Assembly (NCBI GenBank): GCA_040507245.1
Contig: JBEVVH010000152.1
Location: forward strand, 1-8,372
Direction of reading: 5' to 3'
Source of the DNA: Thiodiazotropha sp040507245
GTDB taxonomy: Bacteria > Pseudomonadota > Gammaproteobacteria > Chromatiales > Chromatiaceae
Length of the DNA: 8,372 bases
Of this stretch, positions 1-6,464 are shown piece by piece. Position 1 is the first letter of the stretch. The number at the start of each line of letters is the position of its first letter. Under the pieces are notes generated by a model. The model saw only the letters and a program-made list of their open reading frames with translations. It made no database searches and had not been told where the DNA came from. A program made the position numbers and the translations under genes.

Positions 1-83
1 AAACTCCTGGACGGGTTCGCAAGTATTTTGAACACCAAAAGATTGCATACGCCGCATAGCGATCTCTGTATTTAACGGCCGGG

Positions 84-776
84 TTAATAGTCACAACTGA
101 CCGATGTCCCTTCATTATCCCCGGTACAGGTCACGGACATATTGAAGGTATCGGTGTAGTTGACGGTTGCGCTCTGCACCGAGACCGTGAAGTTCACATA
201 ACGCAACTCCAGACGGTAACCGCCGCCGATGTCGGTGTAGGTGCCTTCCACTGAGCCATTGAAGGTTGAGGAATAACTCCCCGAGCTGTAGGTGACGCTG
301 CGGGAACACTGATTGAACACGATGCTCCAGTTTCCGGAGGGTCCGGCATCCGGGTAGTCGATGATCAGGCTGCCCCTATAACAAAAGGAGTCTGACAAAT
401 CCTGGGTACGAGCGGAGCTCACACCCCGGGCGGCCACAGTTGGCTCGTCGTCCTGCATGACCCCTGCTATCCAACCGGCGAACTCCCGCATGATCTCGTC
501 GTGGCTGACAGGCACATCACTGCGTTGCACCAGACTCATCGGGACGCTGTCCGAACTGGTCGCCTGCTTGGCGCCCGAGGCTCCGGCAGTGGCCAGGTCC
601 TTGGCATTTTCACTGGTCAGGGTTGCCTCTGAGGTGGCACCGGAATAATCCAGGGATGAGGAGGTACTGCCGCCCCCGTCGTCGCTGCTGTCGTCACCCC
701 CGCCGCCGCCACCGCAAGCGGGCAGCAACACGGCGACAAGTAGCATCGAAATAGTCCAATTGATGAGTTTCCACAT
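84..776 (-). CDS. Putative glycine-rich lipoprotein, function unknown
   Basis: Predicted membrane-anchored lipoprotein of 230 aa. I chose the ATG at 776 over the in-frame ATG at 824 because AGGAG lies about 8 bases upstream and the product then begins with a classic signal peptide: MWK, a hydrophobic stretch (residues 9-18), then LLPAC with lipidated Cys21. Pro at the -2 position is a slight departure from the usual lipobox. A low-complexity linker of Gly, Asp and Ser follows (about residues 22-41), then a YSGATSEATLT segment (about 44-54) of a kind I recall at the start of other gammaproteobacterial exported proteins. The C-terminal half (about 130-230) is rich in Ser, Thr, Tyr and Asn with alternating hydrophobic residues, suggesting beta structure, and has four cysteines (FCY, NQC, VTC, VSC) that could form disulfides. 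It lies 129 bp downstream of the exported protein at 906-1463 and probably has its own promoter. I do not recognise a function. Confidence 0.8.
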   Translation of the reverse strand: MWKLINWTISMLLVAVLLPACGGGGGGDDSSDDGGGSTSSSLDYSGATSEATLTSENAKDLATAGASGAKQATSSDSVPMSLVQRSDVPVSHDEIMREFAGWIAGVMQDDEPTVAARGVSSARTQDLSDSFCYRGSLIIDYPDAGPSGNWSIVFNQCSRSVTYSSGSYSSTFNGSVEGTYTDIGGGYRLELRYVNFTVSVQSATVNYTDTFNMSVTCTGDNEGTSVSCDY

Positions 777-905
777 AATGACTCTCCTGAGTGTATCGAT
801 CGATTTGAACAACGGCCGTTTCACAGGCAGTTGAAATTCGCCGAAAAAGTCTTAAACGGATTTCAAAGCAGATCCCTGCCGCCTGAGTAGCATTTCAACC
901 ATCTG

Positions 906-1463
906 TCAGAGTCCGTCCAGGCGCGCTTTCTGTTGTTCAGCGTCCAGTTCATTGGCCAGGTAGGCGATGGAGATACCGGGTTTTCGCATCCAGCTCAACT
1001 CAAGGCGCCAGTCCTCACCTGGAAGATGCCAGACCAGCTGCATCTCACCCTCCCCGCGACGGATCGCCCCGATCTTCCCGGACATGTTGCGTACATATTC
1101 GGGAAACACGCTCTGATCAGCGGGCTGGCCATATTTCTCCTGCAGATGGCGTTGCAGTTCTTTAAAGGTAACCTGATTGCCAGGTTCGTAGGTCTGCAGA
1201 ATCTTGTAAATGTGATCCCGGTAGGCCATTACATAGACGAGTTCCCGCTCGGCCCGGTAGACTACGCCACGCCGGTCCCCATCGGTCACCGGGGCAAAGT
1301 CCGGCGCGCGCTCCCTGAGCAATTGACTGAAGCTGCCCCCCAGACAGTAATGGTCGAACACCATCCTGATACATCCCCCCATGGAGGGTTGGGCGAACAC
1401 CAGTCCCGCGAGCGCCAAACTGCCGAGCGCCAAACTGCCGATCATCAACCATCGTCTGATCAT
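906..1463 (-). CDS. Exported hypothetical protein, coupled to the Mut7-C gene
   Basis: 185-aa protein of unknown function, probably periplasmic. The N-terminus is a Sec-type signal peptide: MIRR, a hydrophobic core (residues 5-23) and a likely cleavage site after VFA at residue 24. There is no lipobox cysteine. The mature part starts with a C31-x8-C40 pair (GGCIRMVFDHYCLGG) that could form a disulfide, followed by a mixed, charged domain with no motif I can name. The start is supported by GGGGAG 5-6 bases upstream. The ATG overlaps the stop of the upstream Mut7-C gene as ATGA (1460-1463), which usually means translational coupling. The signal-peptide core contains a perfect 15-bp tandem repeat (GSLAL twice). 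Cysteine spacing and the signal peptide argue for a genuine exported protein; the role is unknown. Confidence 0.8.
   Translation of the reverse strand: MIRRWLMIGSLALGSLALAGLVFAQPSMGGCIRMVFDHYCLGGSFSQLLRERAPDFAPVTDGDRRGVVYRAERELVYVMAYRDHIYKILQTYEPGNQVTFKELQRHLQEKYGQPADQSVFPEYVRNMSGKIGAIRRGEGEMQLVWHLPGEDWRLELSWMRKPGISIAYLANELDAEQQKARLDGL
1411..1440 (-). repeat. Perfect 15-bp tandem duplication inside a signal peptide
   Basis: The 15-mer AGCGCCAAACTGCCG occurs twice back to back (1411-1425 and 1426-1440, plus-strand reading). On the coding strand it encodes GSLAL-GSLAL in the hydrophobic core of the signal peptide of the 185-aa exported protein. The unit is a multiple of three, so copy-number change by replication slippage would lengthen or shorten the core by five residues without a frameshift. 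Confidence 0.9.
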
Positions 1464-2209
1464 GAATCTCCCCTGTTACGCAACGCATCGACCCGGGCGG
1501 ACAGTTGCCGGTAGTGACTGCCCTTCCAATAAATCTGTCCACAGTCCCGGCAAAGCCAGAATTCATTATAGTGATGCCGCACCCGATTGGGCAGCCTGTC
1601 AGCGATCTGCCCGGGATCGACCGGTGCGAGTGCACCGTTACACAGGGTGCAACGACTGAAGGGCGTCATCTGCGCGGTCAAATCGAAACGCTCGACCACT
1701 TCCTCGAGTTGCCGACGGGGCTCGATCGCGTGCACATAACAGCCGTGAGTCAGCTCGCGGTGCATCAGCAGGGCCCGGTCGCGACTCAGCAGAACACGCC
1801 GCTCAGCAATTGAACAGTCCACCAGGGCGCGATCCCCCGCGTCGTTGCGGAACCGGGTGTCGAACCCCACCAGCCGCAACAGCCGGGCCAGTTTGCCCAG
1901 GTGCGCATCGGCAACGAATCTCGGATTTCTCAGAGGTCGCTCCCGGAGTTTCAGCAACGGCGAGACATCCAAGGACTCGAACATGGGATAGACACTGATG
2001 CGATCACCTTCCCGTAGAAGGTGATCAAAGGCTACCGACTGGCCATTGACCAGGACGATCTCGATCTCGGTGTGCGGCACACCGAGCTTTTCGATCAGAT
2101 GCTTGACGCTCTGTCCGGCCTGGAAAGCCTGCACACTGTCCTGCTTGCGCAAGGCCGCAGGAAGAAAATCATTCAGCTCCTCATAGAACCTCAGGGTGAC
2201 CTCAGGCAT
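1460..2209 (-). CDS. Ubiquitin-like/Mut7-C RNase-fold protein with zinc ribbon
   Basis: 249-aa two-domain protein. Residues 1-80 resemble the ubiquitin/ThiS-like domain found fused to Mut7-C (MPEVTLRFYEELNDF at the start, then IVLVNGQSV and the REGDRISVYPMF segment). Residues about 95-240 are a Mut7-C domain, a PIN-like nuclease fold named after the C-terminus of the nematode exonuclease Mut-7: FVADAHLGKLARLLRLVGFD with Asp101, LLSRDRALL with Asp144, then a zinc ribbon made of C187-x2-C190 and C220-x2-C223. The acidic residues fit a metal-dependent RNase, but the bacterial substrate is not known to me. I start it at 2209 because homology begins there; the open frame extends to 2371, but that extension is translated from a REP hairpin. 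The ribosome-binding site is weak (ACGGGG). It is about 210 bp downstream of xthA and coupled to the exported gene that follows. Confidence 0.85.
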   Translation of the reverse strand: MPEVTLRFYEELNDFLPAALRKQDSVQAFQAGQSVKHLIEKLGVPHTEIEIVLVNGQSVAFDHLLREGDRISVYPMFESLDVSPLLKLRERPLRNPRFVADAHLGKLARLLRLVGFDTRFRNDAGDRALVDCSIAERRVLLSRDRALLMHRELTHGCYVHAIEPRRQLEEVVERFDLTAQMTPFSRCTLCNGALAPVDPGQIADRLPNRVRHHYNEFWLCRDCGQIYWKGSHYRQLSARVDALRNRGDS

Positions 2210-2406
2210 CTGCCCCGTCGACCTGATCGCGCAGGTTGTGTGATGAATCCAAGCGCCAGGAGCACGCATGGATATCTGGGACGCCCGGGCAACCACAAGC
2301 AGTCGGGAGACTAGGCATACGCCACGAGGATACTGACACTCGTTCCCACGCTCTGCGTGGGAACGAGACAACGAGTCATGAACCTCAGGATGACCACCTC
2401 AGTCAT
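2186..2406 (-). repeat. Near-duplicate of the Mut7-C gene start flanking the REP
   Basis: The first 24 bases of the Mut7-C gene (2209 down to 2186) recur at 2406 down to 2380 with 22 of 24 bases matching and one 3-base gap. The genuine start reads MPEVTLRF and the second copy MTEVVILRF, also beginning with ATG. The second copy stays open for 31 codons (2406 down to 2311) through the REP hairpin and then stops. The two copies are 197 bp apart, out of frame with each other, and bracket the REP. The match is seen directly; its cause (partial duplication, or an insertion with flanking repeats) is inferred, and chance cannot be excluded. Confidence 0.5.
2339..2367. repeat. REP-type palindrome (13-bp perfect arms)
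   Basis: A perfect inverted repeat, CTCGTTCCCACGC (2339-2351), loop TCT, GCGTGGGAACGAG (2355-2367), lies between xthA and the Mut7-C gene. The core GTTCCCACGC..GCGTGGGAAC is a dispersed intergenic repeat I recall from many gammaproteobacterial genomes; its minus-strand translation (SHAERGNE) turns up as a spurious N-terminal extension of predicted proteins, as it does here. As RNA it would fold into a strong hairpin that could protect or end the xthA message. It has no T-run on either side, so a classical intrinsic terminator is unlikely. Confidence 0.85.
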
Positions 2407-2421
2407 GGATCCGCCGGGAGG

Positions 2422-3237
2422 TCAGAAATCGAATTCCGCCCACACCGGGCAGTGATCCGACGGTTTCTCCATGGCGCGGATATCATAGGCGATACCGACA
2501 TCGGTGCAGGCACTGATCAACGGCTGGGTGGCCAGCATCAGATCGATACGCAGACCCCGCTTGGGTTCCCGTTCGAACCCCCGGCTGCGGTAATCGAACC
2601 AGCTGAACAGGTCGTCCACCTCCGGTTTGAGGGTACGGAAGCTGTCCTGCAGCCCCCAATCCATGATGGCCTGCAACCAGGCCCGCTCCTCGGGGAGGAA
2701 ACTGCACTTACCGGTCCTCAGCCAGCGTTTGGCGTTGTCCTCGCCGATACCGATGTCGGTATCCAGGGGCGCCACGTTCATGTCACCCACCAGCAGCAGG
2801 GGTTCATCCGGGCTGTGGTGGGTCTGCAGGTAGCTGAGCAGATCGGCGTAGAATTTCTGCTTGGCGGGAAACTTCACCGCATGGTCCCGGCTCTCCCCCT
2901 GGGGGAAGTAGCCGTTGATCACGCTGAATTCACTGCCCTTGGGCGAACGGTAGCGGCCCGCGATGAGGCGGCGCTGGGCATCGTCCCCATCCGTGGGAAA
3001 ACCCTTGCTCACCGCCAGGGGCTCGGTTTTGGAGAGCAGCGCCACTCCGTAGTGGGTCTTTTGGCCGTGATAGCAGGCCCGGTAGTCCAGCGCCGCAATC
3101 ATATCCAGGGGAAAATCCTGGTCCTGGACCTTGGACTCCTGAATCCCGATGACATCGGGGTCGTAGGCCGCTTTGAGTTGCTCCAGCTGATGGACCCGGG
3201 CACGGATCCCATTGGTGTTGAACGATACAATCCTCAC
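2422..3237 (-). CDS. xthA: Exonuclease III (AP endonuclease)
   Basis: Main class II AP endonuclease of base excision repair. It cuts 5' of abasic sites, removes blocked 3' ends such as those left by peroxide, and has 3'-5' exonuclease activity on duplex DNA. Its 271 aa closely match E. coli ExoIII (268 aa) along the whole length. All catalytic residues of the endonuclease/exonuclease/phosphatase fold are present: Asn7, Glu34 (GIQESK), Tyr110 (NGYFPQGESRDH), Asp152 and Asn154 (GDMN), Asp232 (LRIDL), and Asp261-His262 (PSDHCPVW). The signature WLRTGKCSFLPEER is conserved. The start codon is GTG at 3237, matching the E. coli start, with AGAGG about 9 bases upstream. It lies 87 bp downstream of the 101-aa gene on the same strand and may be co-transcribed with it. 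It diverges from yaaA-tatD, whose families are also linked to peroxide damage. Confidence 0.97.
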   Translation of the reverse strand: MRIVSFNTNGIRARVHQLEQLKAAYDPDVIGIQESKVQDQDFPLDMIAALDYRACYHGQKTHYGVALLSKTEPLAVSKGFPTDGDDAQRRLIAGRYRSPKGSEFSVINGYFPQGESRDHAVKFPAKQKFYADLLSYLQTHHSPDEPLLLVGDMNVAPLDTDIGIGEDNAKRWLRTGKCSFLPEERAWLQAIMDWGLQDSFRTLKPEVDDLFSWFDYRSRGFEREPKRGLRIDLMLATQPLISACTDVGIAYDIRAMEKPSDHCPVWAEFDF

Positions 3238-3324
3238 AGGTGTTTGCCTCTGCTCTCAGGTAGTGGATGCATAGCCGGGTGGCCGCCATGCAGGATGATC
3301 TCAAGGGGGCTGCGGATGGTGAGC

Positions 3325-3630
3325 TCACCCCCGGGAGGGTAGAACCTCGAGGGTCTCCCCTTCCCCCATCTCGTAACCGTGCCGGTAGGCCTTGCCCCAG
3401 GGCAGGAAGGGACTCTCCTCGGAGATCGGTCGCGGGGCCGGATTCAGCGCGTTCTGAACGCTCTGCCCGTATCCCTGCCGGTTCATCGCGGCGACCATGC
3501 CGTCCGCATAGCCCCGGTTGTACCATAGCTGCAGTTCCGCATCCTCCGGCACCAATCCGGCAGTCTCCGCATAGAGGTTTTTCACCACCTGCAGGAGCCG
3601 CGAAAACACCTCTTCCCCCGATCGATTCAT
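3325..3630 (-). CDS. Small protein with two YxxGYxxG motifs, function unknown
   Basis: 101-aa soluble protein, no signal peptide or membrane segment. An N-terminal helix-like part (residues 5-23, EEVFSRLLQVVKNLYAE) is followed by two similar motifs: YNRGYADG (37-44, preceded by LW) and YRHGYEMG (82-89, preceded by PWGKA). Both fit Y-x-x-G-Y-x-x-G with a nearby Trp, suggesting an internal repeat or a paired structural element. The start at 3630 has a moderate GGTGG upstream, and codon use fits a real gene better than the longer overlapping frame on the same strand (2930-3793), which is a shadow. It is the first gene of the minus-strand arm, 87 bp before xthA, and starts 186 bp from yaaA in the divergent region. 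I do not recognise a named family. An accessory role beside xthA is only a guess from position. Confidence 0.7.
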   Translation of the reverse strand: MNRSGEEVFSRLLQVVKNLYAETAGLVPEDAELQLWYNRGYADGMVAAMNRQGYGQSVQNALNPAPRPISEESPFLPWGKAYRHGYEMGEGETLEVLPSRG

Positions 3631-3755
3631 CTGCCACCCATCCTGACCTGCCGTACTCCGCCCGAGGGACGGTACTCGAATTGGAACAATCGCAGAAGCC
3701 TACCACGGGCCATTCCCCATCACTACCCGTTGGCTTTTTCCTCACCCCCGGCCGG

Positions 3756-3784
3756 TTGTAATTCTCTCCCCGTGTAGCGATCAT
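3756..3784 (+). promoter_or_regulatory. Weak candidate promoter for yaaA-tatD
   Basis: TTGTAA (3756-3761) and GATCAT (3779-3784) are separated by 17 bases; each matches the sigma-70 consensus at 4 of 6 positions. It lies in the 186-bp gap between the divergent 101-aa gene and yaaA and would give a leader of about 25 bases. I see no clear OxyR-type dyad in this gap. No convincing minus-strand promoter was found in it either. Confidence 0.25.
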
Positions 3785-3816
3785 GGGACGCATATTCGGA
3801 TGCAGGAACCTGAACC

Positions 3817-4584
3817 ATGCTGATTGTCATCTCACCCGCCAAAACTCTCGATTACGAGACCCCGCCCATCACCCGGAGCCATACCAAACCCCGGTTTCTC
3901 AAGGACTCCCAGCAACTGGTCAGCAATCTGCGCAACTACTCCGCGCTGGACCTGGCGGAATTGATGAAACTGAGCATGAAACTGGCGGAGCTCAACTTCG
4001 AGCGCTATCACGACTGGAAGACCCCGTTTTCCATGAAGAACGCCAAACAGGCTGTGCTCGCCATGAAGGGGGATGTGTACACCGGCCTGGACGCGGAAAC
4101 CCTGAGCGAGGAATCCCTGGATTTCGCCCAGACGCATCTGCGCATCCTCTCCGGACTCTACGGGGTGCTCAAACCCCTGGACCTGATGCAGCCCTACCGG
4201 CTGGAGATGGGCACCAAGCTGCCCAATGAAGCAGGCAAGGATCTGTACGCCTTCTGGGGTGAAACCATCACCCAGGCGATCAACAAGGATCTCGAGGCCC
4301 AGGGTGACGATGTGCTGATCAATCTCGCCTCCAACGAGTACTACAAATCGATCAAACCGAAACTGATTAAAGGTCGCATCATCACCCCCCAGTTCAAGGA
4401 GCGGAAGAACGGCGGCTACCAGATGATCGGGGTGTTCGCGAAGCGAGCCCGGGGCCTGATGAGCCGCTACATCATCGACAAGCGGCTGCAGGAGCCGGAA
4501 GCCCTGAAGCGCTTCAAGGTCGAGGGTTACGCCTACAACAAACCACTCTCCAAAGGTGACCAATGGGTGTTCACCCGCGGCTGA
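3817..4584 (+). CDS. yaaA: Peroxide-stress protein YaaA (DUF328/UPF0246)
   Basis: Cytosolic YaaA-family protein, 255 aa against 258 in E. coli, and similar along its entire length. In E. coli YaaA is induced by peroxide stress through OxyR and limits damage by lowering free intracellular iron; DNA binding has also been reported for the family. Signature segments: MLIVISPAKTLDYE at the start, KGDVYTGLDAET (about 84-95), RILSGLYGVLKPLDLMQPYRLEMG (about 109-132), YAFWG, INLASNEYYKS and KRARGLMSRYII near the C-terminus. AGGA lies about 9 bases before the ATG. The gene ends 22 bases inside the next gene, a TatD nuclease, so the two are almost certainly one transcript. It diverges from the xthA arm. 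Regulation by OxyR is plausible from the family but no operator was identified here. Confidence 0.95.
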   Translation: MLIVISPAKTLDYETPPITRSHTKPRFLKDSQQLVSNLRNYSALDLAELMKLSMKLAELNFERYHDWKTPFSMKNAKQAVLAMKGDVYTGLDAETLSEESLDFAQTHLRILSGLYGVLKPLDLMQPYRLEMGTKLPNEAGKDLYAFWGETITQAINKDLEAQGDDVLINLASNEYYKSIKPKLIKGRIITPQFKERKNGGYQMIGVFAKRARGLMSRYIIDKRLQEPEALKRFKVEGYAYNKPLSKGDQWVFTRG

Positions 4585-5348
4585 TCGACGCCCACAGCCA
4601 TTTCGACGACGCCTCGTTTGATTCGGACCGGGAACAGGCGCTGCAAAGGGCGCATGACTCGGGGGTGCGCGAGCAGGTGATCCCCGCGGTCATCGCCGCC
4701 TGGTGGCCGAGGATCCGCGACCTGTGCCGGGACCATCCCGGGCTCTACCCGAGCTATGGCCTGCATCCCATGTACCTGAGCGATCACCGGGAGTCCCATC
4801 TCGAAGCGCTGCAGGAATGGACCGAACGGGAACAGCCGGTGGCGATCGGGGAGTGCGGCCTGGACTTCTACATTCCCGATCCCCAGCCCGAACTGCAGCA
4901 GTTCTATTTCGAGGGACAGCTGAGCCTGGCCCGGCAGTACGATCTTCCACTGATCATCCATGCCCGGCGCTCCGTAGAGGAGGTGATCAACACCCTGCGG
5001 CGTTATCCCGGGGTGCGGGGCATGCTGCACAGCTTTTCCGGCAGCGAACAGCAGGCGCTGCGCCTGATCGACCTGGGTTTTTATCTCAGCTTCGGCGGAC
5101 CGGTCACCTATCCCCGGGCCCAGCGAATGCACCGGCTGGTGCAACGTCTGCCACTGACATCCCTGATGCTTGAGACCGACTCTCCGGATCAGCCCAACTG
5201 CACCCACCGGGGTGAGCGCAACGAGCCGGCCCGTCTCACCGAGGTACTAGAACAGGTCAGCACCCTGCGGGGCGAGTCCCCTGAGGAAGTCGCCGAGCAG
5301 ACCCGGTTCAACACCTACCACCTGTTCAATCTGCATCCCGACCACTGA
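4563..5348 (+). CDS. TatD-family metal-dependent hydrolase, YjjV type
   Basis: Metal-dependent TIM-barrel hydrolase of the TatD DNase family, 261 aa, closest in motif wording to E. coli YjjV. Expected metal ligands are all visible: His11 and His13 (LIDAHSHFD), Glu97 (GECGLDF), His133 (LIIHARR), His156 (LHSFSGS) and Asp206 (LETDSPD). GLHPMY (66-71) and GGPVTYPRA (178-186) also fit the YjjV type. TatD proteins have been described as 3'-5' DNases, with TatD implicated in repair of peroxide-damaged DNA; the YjjV branch is less well characterised, so the exact substrate is inferred. The ATG at 4563 lies 22 bases inside yaaA with AAAGGTG just upstream, so translation is likely coupled. No T-run terminator follows; the galE promoter region comes next. 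Confidence 0.9.
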   Translation: MGVHPRLIDAHSHFDDASFDSDREQALQRAHDSGVREQVIPAVIAAWWPRIRDLCRDHPGLYPSYGLHPMYLSDHRESHLEALQEWTEREQPVAIGECGLDFYIPDPQPELQQFYFEGQLSLARQYDLPLIIHARRSVEEVINTLRRYPGVRGMLHSFSGSEQQALRLIDLGFYLSFGGPVTYPRAQRMHRLVQRLPLTSLMLETDSPDQPNCTHRGERNEPARLTEVLEQVSTLRGESPEEVAEQTRFNTYHLFNLHPDH

Positions 5349-5393
5349 CACCCGTTCCTGCCAAACCGGTTTAAAAAATCCACCGCAGGCTTC

Positions 5394-5420
5394 GGACGGG
5401 ACATGACTCTGACCCCGTCC
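5394..5420. repeat. REP/RAYT-like palindrome downstream of tatD
   Basis: Perfect 7-bp arms GGACGGG (5394-5400) and CCCGTCC (5414-5420) flank a 13-base loop. Read on the minus strand, the core GGGGTCAGAGTCATGTCCC resembles a short sequence I recall as widespread near REP-associated tyrosine transposases (RAYT) in proteobacteria; its plus-strand translation (MTLTP) is a familiar spurious peptide. The inverted repeat is seen directly; the RAYT link is from memory. It overlaps the -35 of the candidate galE promoter, so it could also act as an operator or be a chance promoter part. Confidence 0.5.
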
Positions 5421-5431
5421 CCCGCTATGAT
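5403..5431 (+). promoter_or_regulatory. Candidate sigma-70 promoter for galE-uppP
   Basis: ATGACT (5403-5408, 4 of 6 matches) and TATGAT (5426-5431, 5 of 6) are separated by exactly 17 bases. Transcription would begin near 5438, leaving a leader of roughly 25 bases before the galE ATG at 5462. The -35 lies within the loop of the palindrome at 5394-5420. Confidence 0.5.
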
Positions 5432-5461
5432 GAGCCGGTTTTTTGAATTTGAAGTCTAGCC

Positions 5462-6460
5462 ATGTCGCGTAAAGGAATTCTCGTCACCGGAGGCGTCGGA
5501 TACATCGGCAGCCATACGGCCCGTCAACTGGGTGAAGCCGGAGAGCGTCTGGTCACCCTGGACAACCTTTCCACGGGATTCCGTGATGCGGTGCTCTACG
5601 GCGAACTCGTCGTTGGCGATACGGGTGACCGGGAACTGGTCAGCCGGGTGCTCAAAGAGCACGATGTGGACACGGTGATGCATTTCGCCGCCCACACCGT
5701 GGTTCCTGAATCGGTGGAAAACCCCCTCAAGTACTACGCCAACAACACCTGCAACACCCGCAACCTGCTGCAGTGCTGCGCAGAGGCGGGGGTCAAGCAC
5801 TTCGTGTTCTCCTCCACCGCCGCGGTCTACGGCATCCCGGATTCGGGGATCGCCTACGAGGACGCACCCACCCAGCCCATCAACCCCTACGGCACCTCCA
5901 AGCTGATGTCGGAAATGATGCTGCGGGATCTGGCCTTTGCCAGCGATCTGCGCTACATCGCCCTGCGCTACTTCAATGTCGCGGGCTGCGATATCGAAGG
6001 ACGCATCGGCCAGTCCACCCCCAAAGCCACCCTGCTGACCAAGGTGGCCTGCGAAGCGGCAGTAGGCAAGCGCGACGCGGTCTACATCTTCGGCACCGAC
6101 TATCCGACCCCGGACGGCACCGGAGTGCGGGACTACATCCATGTGGAGGACCTTGCCAACGCACATGTCAAAGCCCTGGACTACCTGCGCGGGGGCGGCG
6201 AATCCGCCACCCTGAACTGCGGTTACGGGCACGGCTACTCGGTGCGCGAACTGCTCAAATCGGTGGAGGACGCCAACGGCGCACCCCTGAAGATCATCGA
6301 GGCGGAACGCCGCGCGGGTGACCCTCCGGAGCTGGTCGCCGGAGCCAAAAAGGTCCGCGAAGTGCTCGGCTGGATTCCCCGCTACGACGACCTGGCCACC
6401 ATCGCCAGCTCCTCGCTGGCCTGGGAGCGCATACAGCTCGAAAACCCCTGGAAGAACTGA
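5462..6460 (+). CDS. galE: UDP-glucose 4-epimerase
   Basis: NAD-dependent epimerase of the extended short-chain dehydrogenase fold, 332 aa (E. coli GalE 338). It interconverts UDP-glucose and UDP-galactose, supplying galactosyl units for lipopolysaccharide, capsule or exopolysaccharide. The NAD-binding loop is GGVGYIGSH (10-18), followed by LDNLSTG (33-39) and HFAAHTVVPESV (74-85). The catalytic set is Thr119 in SSTAAVYG with the YxxxK pair Tyr143 and Lys147 (NPYGTSK). ALRYFNVAGCD, the DGTGVRDYIHVEDLANAH segment and NCGYGHGYSV are typical of GalE. The ribosome-binding site is weak (GAAG). The uppP ATG comes four bases after the stop, so the pair probably forms an operon. A neighbouring specificity (for example UDP-N-acetylglucosamine) cannot be excluded from sequence alone. 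Confidence 0.93.
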   Translation: MSRKGILVTGGVGYIGSHTARQLGEAGERLVTLDNLSTGFRDAVLYGELVVGDTGDRELVSRVLKEHDVDTVMHFAAHTVVPESVENPLKYYANNTCNTRNLLQCCAEAGVKHFVFSSTAAVYGIPDSGIAYEDAPTQPINPYGTSKLMSEMMLRDLAFASDLRYIALRYFNVAGCDIEGRIGQSTPKATLLTKVACEAAVGKRDAVYIFGTDYPTPDGTGVRDYIHVEDLANAHVKALDYLRGGGESATLNCGYGHGYSVRELLKSVEDANGAPLKIIEAERRAGDPPELVAGAKKVREVLGWIPRYDDLATIASSSLAWERIQLENPWKN

Positions 6461-6464
6461 ACCC

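Noticed and set aside
1..75. Open frames entering from the left edge on the plus strand (one ending at 59, one at 75)
   Set aside because: Both are under 25 codons with no start in view and no recognisable motif; two frames being open at once shows how little this proves.
2311..2406. 31-codon frame beginning MTEVVILRF
   Set aside because: It runs through the REP hairpin and stops; kept as a repeat observation, not as a gene.
3318..3329. Palindrome GGTGAGCTCACC at the end of the 101-aa gene
   Set aside because: Too short and without loop or T-run to be a terminator, and it lies across the stop codon of the coding sequence.
2236..3342. 368-codon plus-strand frame opposite xthA
   Set aside because: It is the antisense shadow of a clearly conserved xthA and has no recognisable domain or ribosome-binding site.
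2930..3793. 287-codon minus-strand frame
   Set aside because: It overlaps xthA and the 101-aa gene in another frame, is rich in Gly, Arg and Pro as expected of GC-rich shadows, and shows no motif.
3631..3816. OxyR-type binding site in the divergent region
   Set aside because: I looked for spaced ATAG/CTAT half-sites because of yaaA and found no convincing set.
5363..5378. AAACCGGTTT followed by AAAAAA after tatD
   Set aside because: Self-complementary but with no loop, and the run is A rather than T on the transcribed strand, so not a plausible terminator for tatD.
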